Assembly (NCBI GenBank): GCA_023135255.1
Contig: JAGLTN010000090.1
Location: 1 to 9,355 of the forward strand
Direction of reading: 5' to 3'
DNA from: Planctomycetota bacterium
GTDB taxonomy: Bacteria > Planctomycetota > Phycisphaerae > Sedimentisphaerales > Anaerobacaceae
Length of the DNA: 9,355 nucleotides
The notes beneath the pieces were generated by a model. The model saw only the letters and a program-made list of their open reading frames with translations, was not told where the DNA came from and searched no databases. How positions within the stretch are numbered: the stretch's first letter is position 1; every line of letters begins with the position of its first letter. Shown in pieces: positions 1 through 6,094 of this stretch. The position numbers were made by a program, and so were the translations under genes.

Positions 1-367
1 TACCGATTATAACAGCATCCGCCGCCGACAATTTCTCAACAACCGCGGCATTATAAGGCGAGCAGAAATTTTCCAGTATCCTGGACCCGCAAGTCGTCGC
101 CCCGAAATCGCTGCATATATTATCTTTCAAAGCTATCGGCACACCCGCAAGTGCTCCCACCTTTTCGCCCGCTGCGACTTTCGAGTCTGTTTCCTGGGCC
201 TTGGCTATCGCCCGCTCTTTGAAAGTACTGATATAAGCGCCGATCAAAGCCTCACGTTTCTCAATAGATTCGAAAACCGCTTCGACAGCCGAAACACTCT
301 TAACACGTCCCGCCGCTATCTCATCCCGCAGTTCTTTGATCCCCATATCCAACAATTTATTCTGCAT
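1..367 (-). CDS. gatA: Asp/Glu-tRNA amidotransferase subunit A, N-terminal part
   Basis: GatA is the glutaminase subunit of the GatCAB complex. It releases ammonia from glutamine and passes it to GatB, which amidates Glu-tRNA(Gln) or Asp-tRNA(Asn) in the cytoplasm. Only the first 122 codons are present; the gene runs off the left edge. The visible part is the amidase-signature fold: a helical start (KELRDEIAAG) and the segment GVPIALKDNIC, whose Lys81 is the lysine of the Ser-cisSer-Lys triad. Both catalytic serines lie outside the window. The start at ATG 367 has only a weak upstream AAGG; an internal ATG at codon 8 is possible but has no better ribosome binding site. The gene follows gatC by 39 bp on the same strand, so the two are probably co-transcribed. 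The family assignment is secure. Confidence 0.95.
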   Translation of the reverse strand, partial: MQNKLLDMGIKELRDEIAAGRVKSVSAVEAVFESIEKREALIGAYISTFKERAIAKAQETDSKVAAGEKVGALAGVPIALKDNICSDFGATTCGSRILENFCSPYNAAVVEKLSAADAVIIG

Positions 368-406
368 TATCAAAAACCTTTTTGCTATAAACCGCCCAAC
401 AGAAAA

Positions 407-712
407 TTACGCTCCGGAATTGTCATCAAGTATTTTGGGAACCTTAAAAAACTCATCATCTCTCTCTGGTGCATTAGCAAGGGTCTTCTCAACCCCCAGA
501 GACTGCCGCACAACATCATCCCTGAAACAGTTATTCACACCCAAACAATGCGCCAAAGGCTCAACACCATCGGTATCAACCTCGTTCATCTTTTCTACAT
601 ATTTAAAGATCGCACTAAGCTGACCGGAAAACTCCTGCACCTCTGCATCCGTAAGGTCAAGCCTTGAAAGCTTCGCGACCTTCCGCACCTGTTCTGCGTC
701 AATTTTTTTCAT
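407..712 (-). CDS. gatC: Asp/Glu-tRNA amidotransferase subunit C
   Basis: GatC is the small subunit that wraps around GatA and helps hold the GatA-GatB complex together. With the start at ATG 712 the protein has 101 residues, the usual family length. It opens MKKIDAEQVRKVAKLSRLDL, the typical N-terminal helix, and ends with the conserved NAPERDDEFFKVPKIL region. The open frame continues far upstream through the end of rpmB in another frame, but that extension has no family similarity. An alternative ATG at 724 sits directly behind the U-tract of the rpmB terminator, with no room for a ribosome binding site, so 712 is preferred; it has a weak GGAA upstream. The gene lies just upstream of gatA. 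gatB is not in the window. Confidence 0.93.
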   Translation of the reverse strand: MKKIDAEQVRKVAKLSRLDLTDAEVQEFSGQLSAIFKYVEKMNEVDTDGVEPLAHCLGVNNCFRDDVVRQSLGVEKTLANAPERDDEFFKVPKILDDNSGA

Positions 713-724
713 CTTGGTTTCCAT

Positions 725-759
725 AAAAAAAAGCGAGGACAGTGTAACCCGCCTCGCTT
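725..759 (-). terminator. Intrinsic terminator after rpmB
   Basis: On the minus strand a perfect 8-bp stem AAGCGAGG (759-752) and CCTCGCTT (738-731) encloses a 13-nt loop and runs into a stretch of eight T (including the last two stem bases). This is a textbook rho-independent terminator about 30 bp after the rpmB stop. The T-tract ends where the upstream candidate ATG of gatC begins, so gatC expression needs read-through or a promoter within or after the hairpin. Confidence 0.85.
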
Positions 760-788
760 GCAAATAACGATAAATATAATCAACCTGA

Positions 789-1055
789 TTAAGCTGTCGC
801 CTTCTCAGCGGGCTTATAGTTTCTCTTTGGCGGCTTAACAACCAGCCCCATACGGATAGCCTTAGCCGAAACCCTGATCCTGCAAACCGTGCCGTCAATA
901 ACTGCACGAACTTTCTGAATATTAGGTTTAAATTTTCTTTTAGTTATTCCGGTAATATTTCTACCAACACCACCAAGGTGTTTAGCCTTACCACGTCTGG
1001 CAATACTTCTGCCGGCTATAGTGCGTTTACCTGTAAAATGACAAACTCTGGACAT
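789..1055 (-). CDS. rpmB: 50S ribosomal protein bL28
   Basis: bL28 is a small basic protein of the large ribosomal subunit. The 88-residue product begins MSRVCHFTGKR, the family's N-terminal motif, followed by a basic loop (RRGKAKHLGGVGRNITGITK), the KRKFKPNIQKV core and the C-terminal VSAKAIRMG segment. Length is normal for the bacterial family. No CxxC zinc pairs are present, only single cysteines at 5 and 58, so this is a zinc-independent form. The start at 1055 is fixed by a good AGGAG (1067-1063) with a 7-nt spacer. It stands alone upstream of a strong terminator, so it is probably its own transcription unit, with its promoter in or near the repeat upstream. Confidence 0.96.
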   Translation of the reverse strand: MSRVCHFTGKRTIAGRSIARRGKAKHLGGVGRNITGITKRKFKPNIQKVRAVIDGTVCRIRVSAKAIRMGLVVKPPKRNYKPAEKATA

Positions 1056-1073
1056 TTTTATACTCCTGTCATA

Positions 1074-1184
1074 ATTTATACTACTTAACAGTCAGTCGAA
1101 TTTTTTCGTTTATCCGCGGGTAAATAACTTAAAAATAACCAGTTAAGGCCTTATTCGCGGACATTTACTACCCTTAAGGGTATA
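1074..1184 (-). repeat. Dispersed intergenic repeat, copy A (upstream of rpmB)
   Basis: This stretch matches 5994-6094 in three collinear blocks. Block one contains TTTATACTACT, ACAGTC and CGTTTATCCGCGG (end 1119). Block two contains CGCGGA followed by ATTT (around 1156-1166). Block three is the 14-bp perfect palindrome TACCCTTAAGGGTA (1169-1182) plus TA. The sequence between the first two blocks differs in the two copies. Both copies have the same orientation and end about 20 bp before the start codon of a minus-strand gene. The element encodes nothing visible. It could be a dispersed non-coding repeat, a regulatory leader or a promoter module. Confidence 0.75.
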
Positions 1185-1210
1185 GCTTTTTAAAGTCAGA
1201 TTTCTATAAA

Positions 1211-1223
1211 CCTTAAGAGTATA
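1211..1223. repeat. Partial extra copy of repeat block three
   Basis: CCTTAAGAGTATA here repeats CCTTAAGGGTATA of the adjacent copy A (1172-1184) with one change, 39 bp further on. It is either a duplicated end of the element or a chance echo in AT-rich sequence. Confidence 0.4.
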
Positions 1224-1417
1224 AGACTTCATATCAACATTGCAAGAACAAACCTCATTTTAATCAGAAAAAGCTTACTATTGCCCCCAAAACCCGCTTA
1301 ACGCTGAAAATATGCCGTTTTAACTGCCAAATTCACCCTGAACAAGTTCACCATCTCCGCATTTCTAACGTAAAAATAAGCTTTTTAAAAAAAATGTATA
1401 CTTAACCAAAAAAAACT

Positions 1418-1425
1418 TATAAAAT
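1418..1425 (+). promoter_or_regulatory. Possible -10 element of the plus-strand pair
   Basis: TATAAAAT lies 7 bases before the ATG at 1433. No convincing -35 hexamer is found at 16-18 bp spacing (TGTATA at 1395-1400 is a poor match). If used, transcription would start at or within a few bases of the ATG, giving a leaderless or nearly leaderless mRNA. That fits the lack of any Shine-Dalgarno sequence before this start. Confidence 0.35.
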
Positions 1426-1432
1426 ACCCTCC

Positions 1433-3277
1433 ATGCAAGAACTGAACTCGATATCAGCAAGACCACTTACAAGCAAAGCCCTGTTACCGTTGTCATTTTT
1501 CGCATTTTATTTCCTCAGCGTCTACATAATAGTAAATCCTGTTCTTATCTATCATGGCGGCAGTACCATCACCAATTTCCCTGTTTTTTTTACAACCCCG
1601 CACTTTTTACATCAACATCTTGTTTACCCCGCAGGCCCTGGCCAATATATCTACGCCTTGGTAGCACAGTTTTTTAATTTCAACGCAGCAGGCGCCCTTA
1701 TAATAACCGCCCAGACCTGGCTGATCTTCATTGCCCTGACCTATATATCAAAAAAACTAAACGCACCCGCCCTGCGCCATCTAAGCTATCTGCCCCCGCT
1801 GATAATACTTTTCCTGTACAATCATTACACTTTTCACTTCGCCGCTTTCAACACCATCGCTGTGCAACTGATTTTATTCTGTCTTTACCTGAAACTTCCT
1901 TCCAAAATAAAACCAGTGGCGCTAATAATAGCATCCCCAATAATATACTACATCCTGGGCCCATCCCTGCTATATCTGGTACTCTTATGCATCATATATG
2001 AGTTGCTGATTAGCAAAAACTATATCAACGCAATTATATACGCCGCCCAGGCTGCAATTATCCCATACATAATTGGTGTAATTTACTGCGATATCAGCCT
2101 GACAAATTCCTACTGCGACCTACTGCCCTTCTCATGGAAAACCACATCTTTCTCTGATCGCAGTAAAATGCTCAACTTCGTTTACCTGCTATACGCTTTA
2201 CCTGTCGCAATAACATTCCTTGCTGGCATATTCAGCATTATTAAAAAGACCAGCCTCAAAACAAAAAATAAAAACCCGTTTTACAAAACTGCAACGCTGG
2301 TCGCAATACTCGCCATCGCCCTAACTGCAACATCTTTAGCCTATGACAAAAAACAAAAAACCTTTTTCGCCATCGATTATTATTCCTACCATAAAAACTG
2401 GCAAAAGGTCCTCGACCTCGCCGAGAAACTCCCCAACAACTTCTTCGCCGTCCACCACGCAACAGCAGCGCTCTACCACAGCGGCAAACTAAACGATGGT
2501 TTGTTCAAATACACCCAGCACCCGGACGCCCTGCTATTCTCCGACAACAAAACCATCAGCACAAACCTGACAGTATTCGATATCTATCTCGACCTCGGCA
2601 TAATAAACCTCGCCGAACACTACCTCGCACGAAATATAAGTCGGCTCGGCGAACGTGACATATTCCTGCAAAGACTCGCATGGATAAACATGATCAAAGG
2701 CAACACCGAAACAGCAAAAACTTTCCTGACCGCTCTGAGCAAAACCCTATTCCAAAAAGAATGGGCAAATAAACAGCTAAAAGCCATAAAACAGGACCCA
2801 TCTTTAGCAAATAATAAAGAAATACTGTCCGCTCGCAAAAATATGCTCCAAAAAAACGTCAGCATGGCCACAATAACACATAAAGATTTCTTAACATATC
2901 TACTTGAAGCAAATCCCGAAAATAAAATGGCTTTCGACTACCTGATGGCATGGTACATAATAACCAAAAGCACAGACAAATTTATAAACTGCCTCGACCA
3001 ACTCCCCGACTTTGGCTACAAACAACTGCCCACTGTCTACCAATTCGCCATCCTGGCGCACACCTACAGCACCAAAAAAAATGTAAACCTCCAAGGCTAC
3101 AAAATACCACAACAAACCATCCAATACGCAAAACAGTTTTACGCCCTGATGAACCAGTACACCGGAAACGAACAACTCCAGCTAAAAATACTTAATGAAA
3201 AATATGGTGACACTTACCTCTACTACTTTGTAAGAAAATTCAATCGGATGTCTGAATTTACAGGCCGACCCAAATGA
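1433..3277 (+). CDS. Polytopic membrane protein with helical-repeat C-terminus (DUF6057-like)
   Basis: The 614-residue product has two halves. Residues 1-305 are strongly hydrophobic, with about eight or nine membrane segments (roughly 17-40, 85-105, 119-133, 137-154, 161-176, 177-195, 199-219, 247-271, 286-304). A conserved-looking loop, YPAGPGQYIYALVAQFF, lies near residues 65-81. Residues 310-614 are soluble and alpha-helical with TPR-like spacing (NWQKVLDLAEKLPNN; NLAEHYLARNI; NPENKMAFDYLMAWYI). This architecture and the NKMAFDYLMAWY and PxGPGxY motifs recall the DUF6057 proteins of Bacteroidetes. That is from memory, not a search, and the function is unknown. No Shine-Dalgarno precedes the ATG. 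The stop overlaps the next gene as ATGA, so the two are translationally coupled and probably work together in the cell envelope. The gene runs opposite to its neighbours and looks somewhat more AT-rich. Confidence 0.8.
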   Translation: MQELNSISARPLTSKALLPLSFFAFYFLSVYIIVNPVLIYHGGSTITNFPVFFTTPHFLHQHLVYPAGPGQYIYALVAQFFNFNAAGALIITAQTWLIFIALTYISKKLNAPALRHLSYLPPLIILFLYNHYTFHFAAFNTIAVQLILFCLYLKLPSKIKPVALIIASPIIYYILGPSLLYLVLLCIIYELLISKNYINAIIYAAQAAIIPYIIGVIYCDISLTNSYCDLLPFSWKTTSFSDRSKMLNFVYLLYALPVAITFLAGIFSIIKKTSLKTKNKNPFYKTATLVAILAIALTATSLAYDKKQKTFFAIDYYSYHKNWQKVLDLAEKLPNNFFAVHHATAALYHSGKLNDGLFKYTQHPDALLFSDNKTISTNLTVFDIYLDLGIINLAEHYLARNISRLGERDIFLQRLAWINMIKGNTETAKTFLTALSKTLFQKEWANKQLKAIKQDPSLANNKEILSARKNMLQKNVSMATITHKDFLTYLLEANPENKMAFDYLMAWYIITKSTDKFINCLDQLPDFGYKQLPTVYQFAILAHTYSTKKNVNLQGYKIPQQTIQYAKQFYALMNQYTGNEQLQLKILNEKYGDTYLYYFVRKFNRMSEFTGRPK

Positions 3278-4860
3278 AAAATAAAATTAAACTAAAATAT
3301 ATTATCCCAACAATCACAGCCCTGCTGATAGTCATCGCTATCGCAGGCTTTGTAAACTCTCCTGACCTCTCAAGCTGCGAGACATCAGACCAATCCCCTG
3401 CCATCCGCCCCGATTATTCGGGTGTTACTATCCCGCCAAACATCGCCCCAATGAACTTCAACATAGAAATCCAGGCAGAAAAATACCTCGTCAAAGCATA
3501 CTGCGATTCAAAAGATAAAATCGAAATAAACAGCTCAACTTCCAAAATAATATTCCCCGCAAAACCCTGGCACAATTTACTAAAAAACAACAAGGGAAAA
3601 ACCCTTAATATCGACATCTACACCAAAACAAAAAACAGCAATTGGCTAAAATACAAAACCATAGAAAATAATATAGCAGCAGAAGATATCGACCCATACC
3701 TGTTCTACAGAAAAATTCACCTCCATCATTACCGGTCAAGAGAGAATGGCCCCATAGAACTCCTCCAGCAAAACCTGACGAACTTCAAAACCCGCACCGT
3801 AATAACAAACCAAGGCTTCCATTCTGGTTGCGTCAATTGTCACAGCCCCTTAAACCACAAAACCGAAAAAGCAACAATAGGCATAAGAAGCGGCATTCAC
3901 GGCACAAACACACTATACATCCAAAACGACAAAGTACAGAAGATAGGCACAAAATTTGGGTACAACTCATGGCACCCAGACGGAAAAATAATCGCATACT
4001 CAAAAAACAAAATTAGCCGCTTCTTCCACTTAGCAAAAAACGAGGTCCGTGACGCAATAGACATGGACTCAATGATCGCATACTACAACACCCAAACCCA
4101 CAAAGTAACCCGCATCAACGACCTGGCACAAAAGAAAAAACTGGAATCATATCCAATGTTCTCTGCAGATGGCAAACACCTTTACTACTGCTCCACAGAC
4201 TTCGCCTGGAAAAACTCAAAAAAACTGCCCCCCAACGGATACGACAAAGTAAGATACGACCTGATGCGAATCGCCTACGACATAACCAAAGACATCTGGG
4301 GCACGCCGGAACCTGTCCTGCCCGCAAGCCAAACCAAAAAAAGCGCTCTCATGCCTCGGACAAGCCCCGATGGTCGCTGGCTCATAACATGCTTAGCTGA
4401 TTATGGATCGTTCCCCGCTTGGCTGCCGAGCAGTGACCTGTACATCACCGATTTAAAACAGGCTGAAAAAACGGGCAAATTCAACTATGAAAAACTTTCC
4501 ATTAACACCGACCAAAGTCAGTCATGGCACTGCTTCTCAAGCAACAGTAAATGGCTCGTCTACAGTTCAAAACAGCAGAATGGCCTCTTTACAAGAACAT
4601 ACATTACACACATCGACGACAAAGGCCAAGCCAGCAAATCATTCGTCGTCCCCCAAAAAAACCCGCTCTTTTACGACAGCCATCTCGAAACATACTCATT
4701 TCCGGAACTATCAACCCAGCCAACGAAGATATCTGCCGAAAAACTCATCGCCGCAGTGAGAAACCCTTCCCAGATAAATGTTGACCTGCCAATAACGATG
4801 GCAACTCCAAAGAAAACCTCATACCCAAGATCACTAATACCATACACTGAAAGCGAATAA
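3274..4860 (+). CDS. Membrane-anchored monoheme cytochrome c / TolB-like propeller protein
   Basis: The 528-residue product starts with a basic stretch and one hydrophobic segment (residues 9-27), acting as a signal anchor or uncleaved signal, so the rest should be outside the membrane. LSSC at 32-35 resembles a lipobox but follows an Asp and is less likely to be used. Residues about 45-180 form an unrecognised domain ending in FKTRTVITNQGFHSG. The c-type heme motif CVNCH is at 186-190. From about 228 on come TolB/PD40-type propeller repeats: SWHPDGKIIAYS (232-243), YPMFSADGKHLYYCS (293-307), PRTSPDGRWLITC (361-373) and SWHCFSSNSKWLVYS (417-431). Only one heme site is present. The start overlaps the previous stop (ATGA) and lacks a strong ribosome binding site. 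Bacteroidetes encode similar heme-plus-PD40 proteins beside DUF6057 genes. The substrate and any redox role are unknown. Confidence 0.82.
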   Translation: MKNKIKLKYIIPTITALLIVIAIAGFVNSPDLSSCETSDQSPAIRPDYSGVTIPPNIAPMNFNIEIQAEKYLVKAYCDSKDKIEINSSTSKIIFPAKPWHNLLKNNKGKTLNIDIYTKTKNSNWLKYKTIENNIAAEDIDPYLFYRKIHLHHYRSRENGPIELLQQNLTNFKTRTVITNQGFHSGCVNCHSPLNHKTEKATIGIRSGIHGTNTLYIQNDKVQKIGTKFGYNSWHPDGKIIAYSKNKISRFFHLAKNEVRDAIDMDSMIAYYNTQTHKVTRINDLAQKKKLESYPMFSADGKHLYYCSTDFAWKNSKKLPPNGYDKVRYDLMRIAYDITKDIWGTPEPVLPASQTKKSALMPRTSPDGRWLITCLADYGSFPAWLPSSDLYITDLKQAEKTGKFNYEKLSINTDQSQSWHCFSSNSKWLVYSSKQQNGLFTRTYITHIDDKGQASKSFVVPQKNPLFYDSHLETYSFPELSTQPTKISAEKLIAAVRNPSQINVDLPITMATPKKTSYPRSLIPYTESE

Positions 4861-5015
4861 CCTCGCCGCCGATAAAGCCTTTACAGCTTCATCTTGCCGG
4901 TATGATGCTCAGAAGAAAAAAAAGATAAATGTAGACTCTGATTTAGTTGAGTTTTAACCCTCAGCTTTCAGACGGCTGGAGGGGGGTATTTGCAAAACTC
5001 CACAAAGCTGATGAA
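4861..5015 (-). pseudogene. Decayed, truncated second copy of fmdB
   Basis: Bases 4861-4899 match 5208-5245 inside the intact fmdB gene in 35 of 39 aligned columns, with one 1-base insertion. The matched part encodes the segment around GKMKLQRLIGSG, right after the second zinc pair. Here it carries an in-frame stop (TAA for CAA) and a frameshift. Farther on, shorter matches keep the gene's order: AGACT (4933-4937 / 5264-5268), TTTCAGAC against TTTCAAAC (4966-4973 / 5292-5299) and TTTGCA (4989-4994 / 5314-5319). This suggests the 5' part of an old tandem copy. The strong match stops exactly at the stop codon of the plus-strand gene. Only the 39-base match is firm; the rest is inference. Confidence 0.55.
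4958..4983. other. Imperfect hairpin between convergent genes
   Basis: CCCTCAGC (4958-4965) pairs with GCTGGAGGG (4975-4983) with one bulged G and a 9-nt loop. It lies between the converging ends of the plus-strand pair and fmdB, where a terminator would be expected. No T-tract follows on either strand, so a terminator role is unproven. Confidence 0.25.
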
Positions 5016-5019
5016 ATAA

Positions 5020-5340
5020 TTATACAGCCTTCTTTTTGTCTGTATCTTTAGCTGCGGGAGCTTTTTTCTCTTTAGATTTGGTCTCGCTGGTAGTGGTTTT
5101 TTCAGCAGCCTTTTTAGTCTGCTCTTTTTCTTTCTTTTCGCCGGACTTATAACTATCGGTTCTGTAGTCGGTTTGGTAGAACCCTGAGCCTTTGAATATT
5201 ATCCCCGCCCCGCTGCCGATAAGCCTTTGCAGCTTCATCTTGCCGCACTGCGGACATTTGCGAAGACTGTTTGCGGTAATGGATTGAAACTTTTCAAACT
5301 GATGGCCGCAATTTTTGCATACATATTCATAGGTTGGCAT
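5020..5340 (-). CDS. FmdB-family zinc ribbon protein
   Basis: This small protein of 106 residues belongs to the FmdB-type putative regulatory zinc ribbons. It begins MPTYEYVCKNCGHQFEKFQS, the family's signature. Cys8/Cys11 and Cys29/Cys32 form the expected four-cysteine zinc site, and LQRLIGSGAGIIFKGSGFY is the conserved segment that follows. From about residue 65 the protein is a low-complexity tail rich in Lys, Glu, Ala and Thr, probably disordered. The family's molecular role is poorly known; the name comes from a formamide-utilisation regulator, and that function should not be assumed here. It starts 15 bp after grpE on the same strand with a weak AAGAAG upstream, and is probably the last gene of the chaperone cluster. 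A decayed partial copy lies directly downstream. Confidence 0.9.
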   Translation of the reverse strand: MPTYEYVCKNCGHQFEKFQSITANSLRKCPQCGKMKLQRLIGSGAGIIFKGSGFYQTDYRTDSYKSGEKKEKEQTKKAAEKTTTSETKSKEKKAPAAKDTDKKKAV

Positions 5341-5355
5341 AGCTGTACTTCTTTC

Positions 5356-5973
5356 CTAATCCTCTGATTCAACCTGTTCGTCAGTTTCTGGCTGCTGTTC
5401 TTGTGGCTGCTGCGATTCTTGTTGTTTTTCTTCTTCCCCATCTTCGGGCAGCTTATTGACAATAACCTTACTTGGTCTGATGACGCGATCGCCAAGCTTA
5501 TAGCCTTTCTGAAATTCTTCTATAACAATATTATCTTCATATTCAGCGTCTTGTTTTCTCATCATTGCCTGATGCAAAGACGGGTCAAATTTTTCACCTA
5601 AAGAGCTGATTATCTCGACATTGTGAGATTTAAGTACGTCGCAGGCCTGGTCATAAATAATCCTGACACCTTTGAGCAGATCTTCGACGCTCTCAGCAGA
5701 TTCAGCACCGGCAAGGGTATGTTCGAAATTATCCAGCATCGGCAAAAGTGATTTAATGATCTTTTCTTTTTCATACCGCACCGAATCAGCGATCTGCTTG
5801 GGGGCACGTTTTTGATAATTATCATAATCAGCAACAACCCGCTGAAGCTTGGCAAACATCTCGTCCTTTTCCTGCTTAAGCTGCTCTATCTGCTTTTGAA
5901 GCTCTTCGATCTTTGCCTCTTTAGCATCAGCTTTTTTGTTTTTTACTGTTTTATCTTCTTTTTTATTTTTCAT
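5356..5973 (-). CDS. grpE: Nucleotide exchange factor GrpE
   Basis: GrpE is the cytoplasmic co-chaperone that exchanges ADP for ATP on DnaK and can act as a thermosensor through its long helices. The product has 205 residues: a Lys-rich start, a coiled-coil region at about 15-75 (KIEELQKQIEQLKQEKDEM, then ADYDNYQKRA), a four-helix bundle and the beta-wing at about 120-174. GEKFDPSLHQAMM (126-138) and GYKLGDRVIRPSKVIV (157-172) are the family's signatures. A tail rich in Gln and Glu (176-205) extends past the usual end. Start ATG 5973 lacks a strong ribosome binding site. It lies downstream of dnaJ, the reverse of the common grpE-dnaK-dnaJ order, and dnaK is not here. The dnaJ-grpE gap is filled by repeat copy B, which may carry its regulation. 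Confidence 0.96.
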   Translation of the reverse strand: MKNKKEDKTVKNKKADAKEAKIEELQKQIEQLKQEKDEMFAKLQRVVADYDNYQKRAPKQIADSVRYEKEKIIKSLLPMLDNFEHTLAGAESAESVEDLLKGVRIIYDQACDVLKSHNVEIISSLGEKFDPSLHQAMMRKQDAEYEDNIVIEEFQKGYKLGDRVIRPSKVIVNKLPEDGEEEKQQESQQPQEQQPETDEQVESED

Positions 5974-5993
5974 AGACTGTTACCAAATTTATC

Positions 5994-6094
5994 CTTTATA
6001 CTACTCACAGTCGAGTCTTTCCGTTTATCCGCGGATATCGAGATACATCGAGATTATAACTTTCCCCGCGGAAATTTTTACCCTGAAGGGTATA
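5994..6094 (-). repeat. Dispersed intergenic repeat, copy B (dnaJ-grpE gap)
   Basis: This is the second copy of the element at 1074-1184. It shares TTTATACTACT, ACAGTC and CGTTTATCCGCGG (to 6034), then CGCGGA plus ATTT, and finally TACCCTGAAGGGTATA (6079-6094). Palindromes are prominent: TATCCGCGGATA (6026-6037) is perfect, TTTCC/CGCGGAAA (6061-6074) has one extra C, and TACCCT/AGGGTA (6079-6092) flanks GA. The centre holds ATCGAGAT twice (6037-6044, 6047-6054), absent from copy A. The right end overlaps the dnaJ stop codon and last codons. Confidence 0.75.

Larger units (their letters stand above)
1056..1432. other. Divergent intergenic region rpmB / plus-strand pair
   Basis: No gene is seen in these 377 bases. 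The rpmB end carries the AGGAG ribosome binding site (1063-1067) and repeat copy A (1074-1184). A second partial copy of the repeat's last block lies at 1211-1223. The middle (about 1224-1410) is AT-rich and holds nothing recognisable except the inverted pair AAAAAGCTTA (1268-1277) and TAAGCTTTTT (1377-1386). A -10-like TATAAAAT sits just before the plus-strand gene. No RNA gene or riboswitch fold was recognised. Confidence 0.7.

Noticed and set aside
371..384. CAAAAACCTTTTTG hairpin before gatA
   Set aside because: The loop would be only two bases and the stem is A-T rich; unlikely to be a functional structure.
713..907. Open frame extending gatC upstream by 65 codons into rpmB
   Set aside because: It crosses the terminator and overlaps rpmB in another frame, and the extra residues do not resemble GatC.
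2950..3195. 81-codon plus-strand frame inside the membrane protein gene
   Set aside because: It is a +frame shadow with composition (Pro, His, Lys, Thr) expected from shifted reading of A- and C-rich DNA.
4961..5011. Long hairpin TCAGCTTT / AAAGCTGA in the convergent gap
   Set aside because: The stem is 8 bp with a 35-nt gap and no T-tract; too weak to call a terminator.
6037..6054. ATCGAGAT repeated twice as a possible CRISPR or iteron array
   Set aside because: Only two 8-bp units are present, inside a variable part of the intergenic repeat, with no cas or replication gene nearby.
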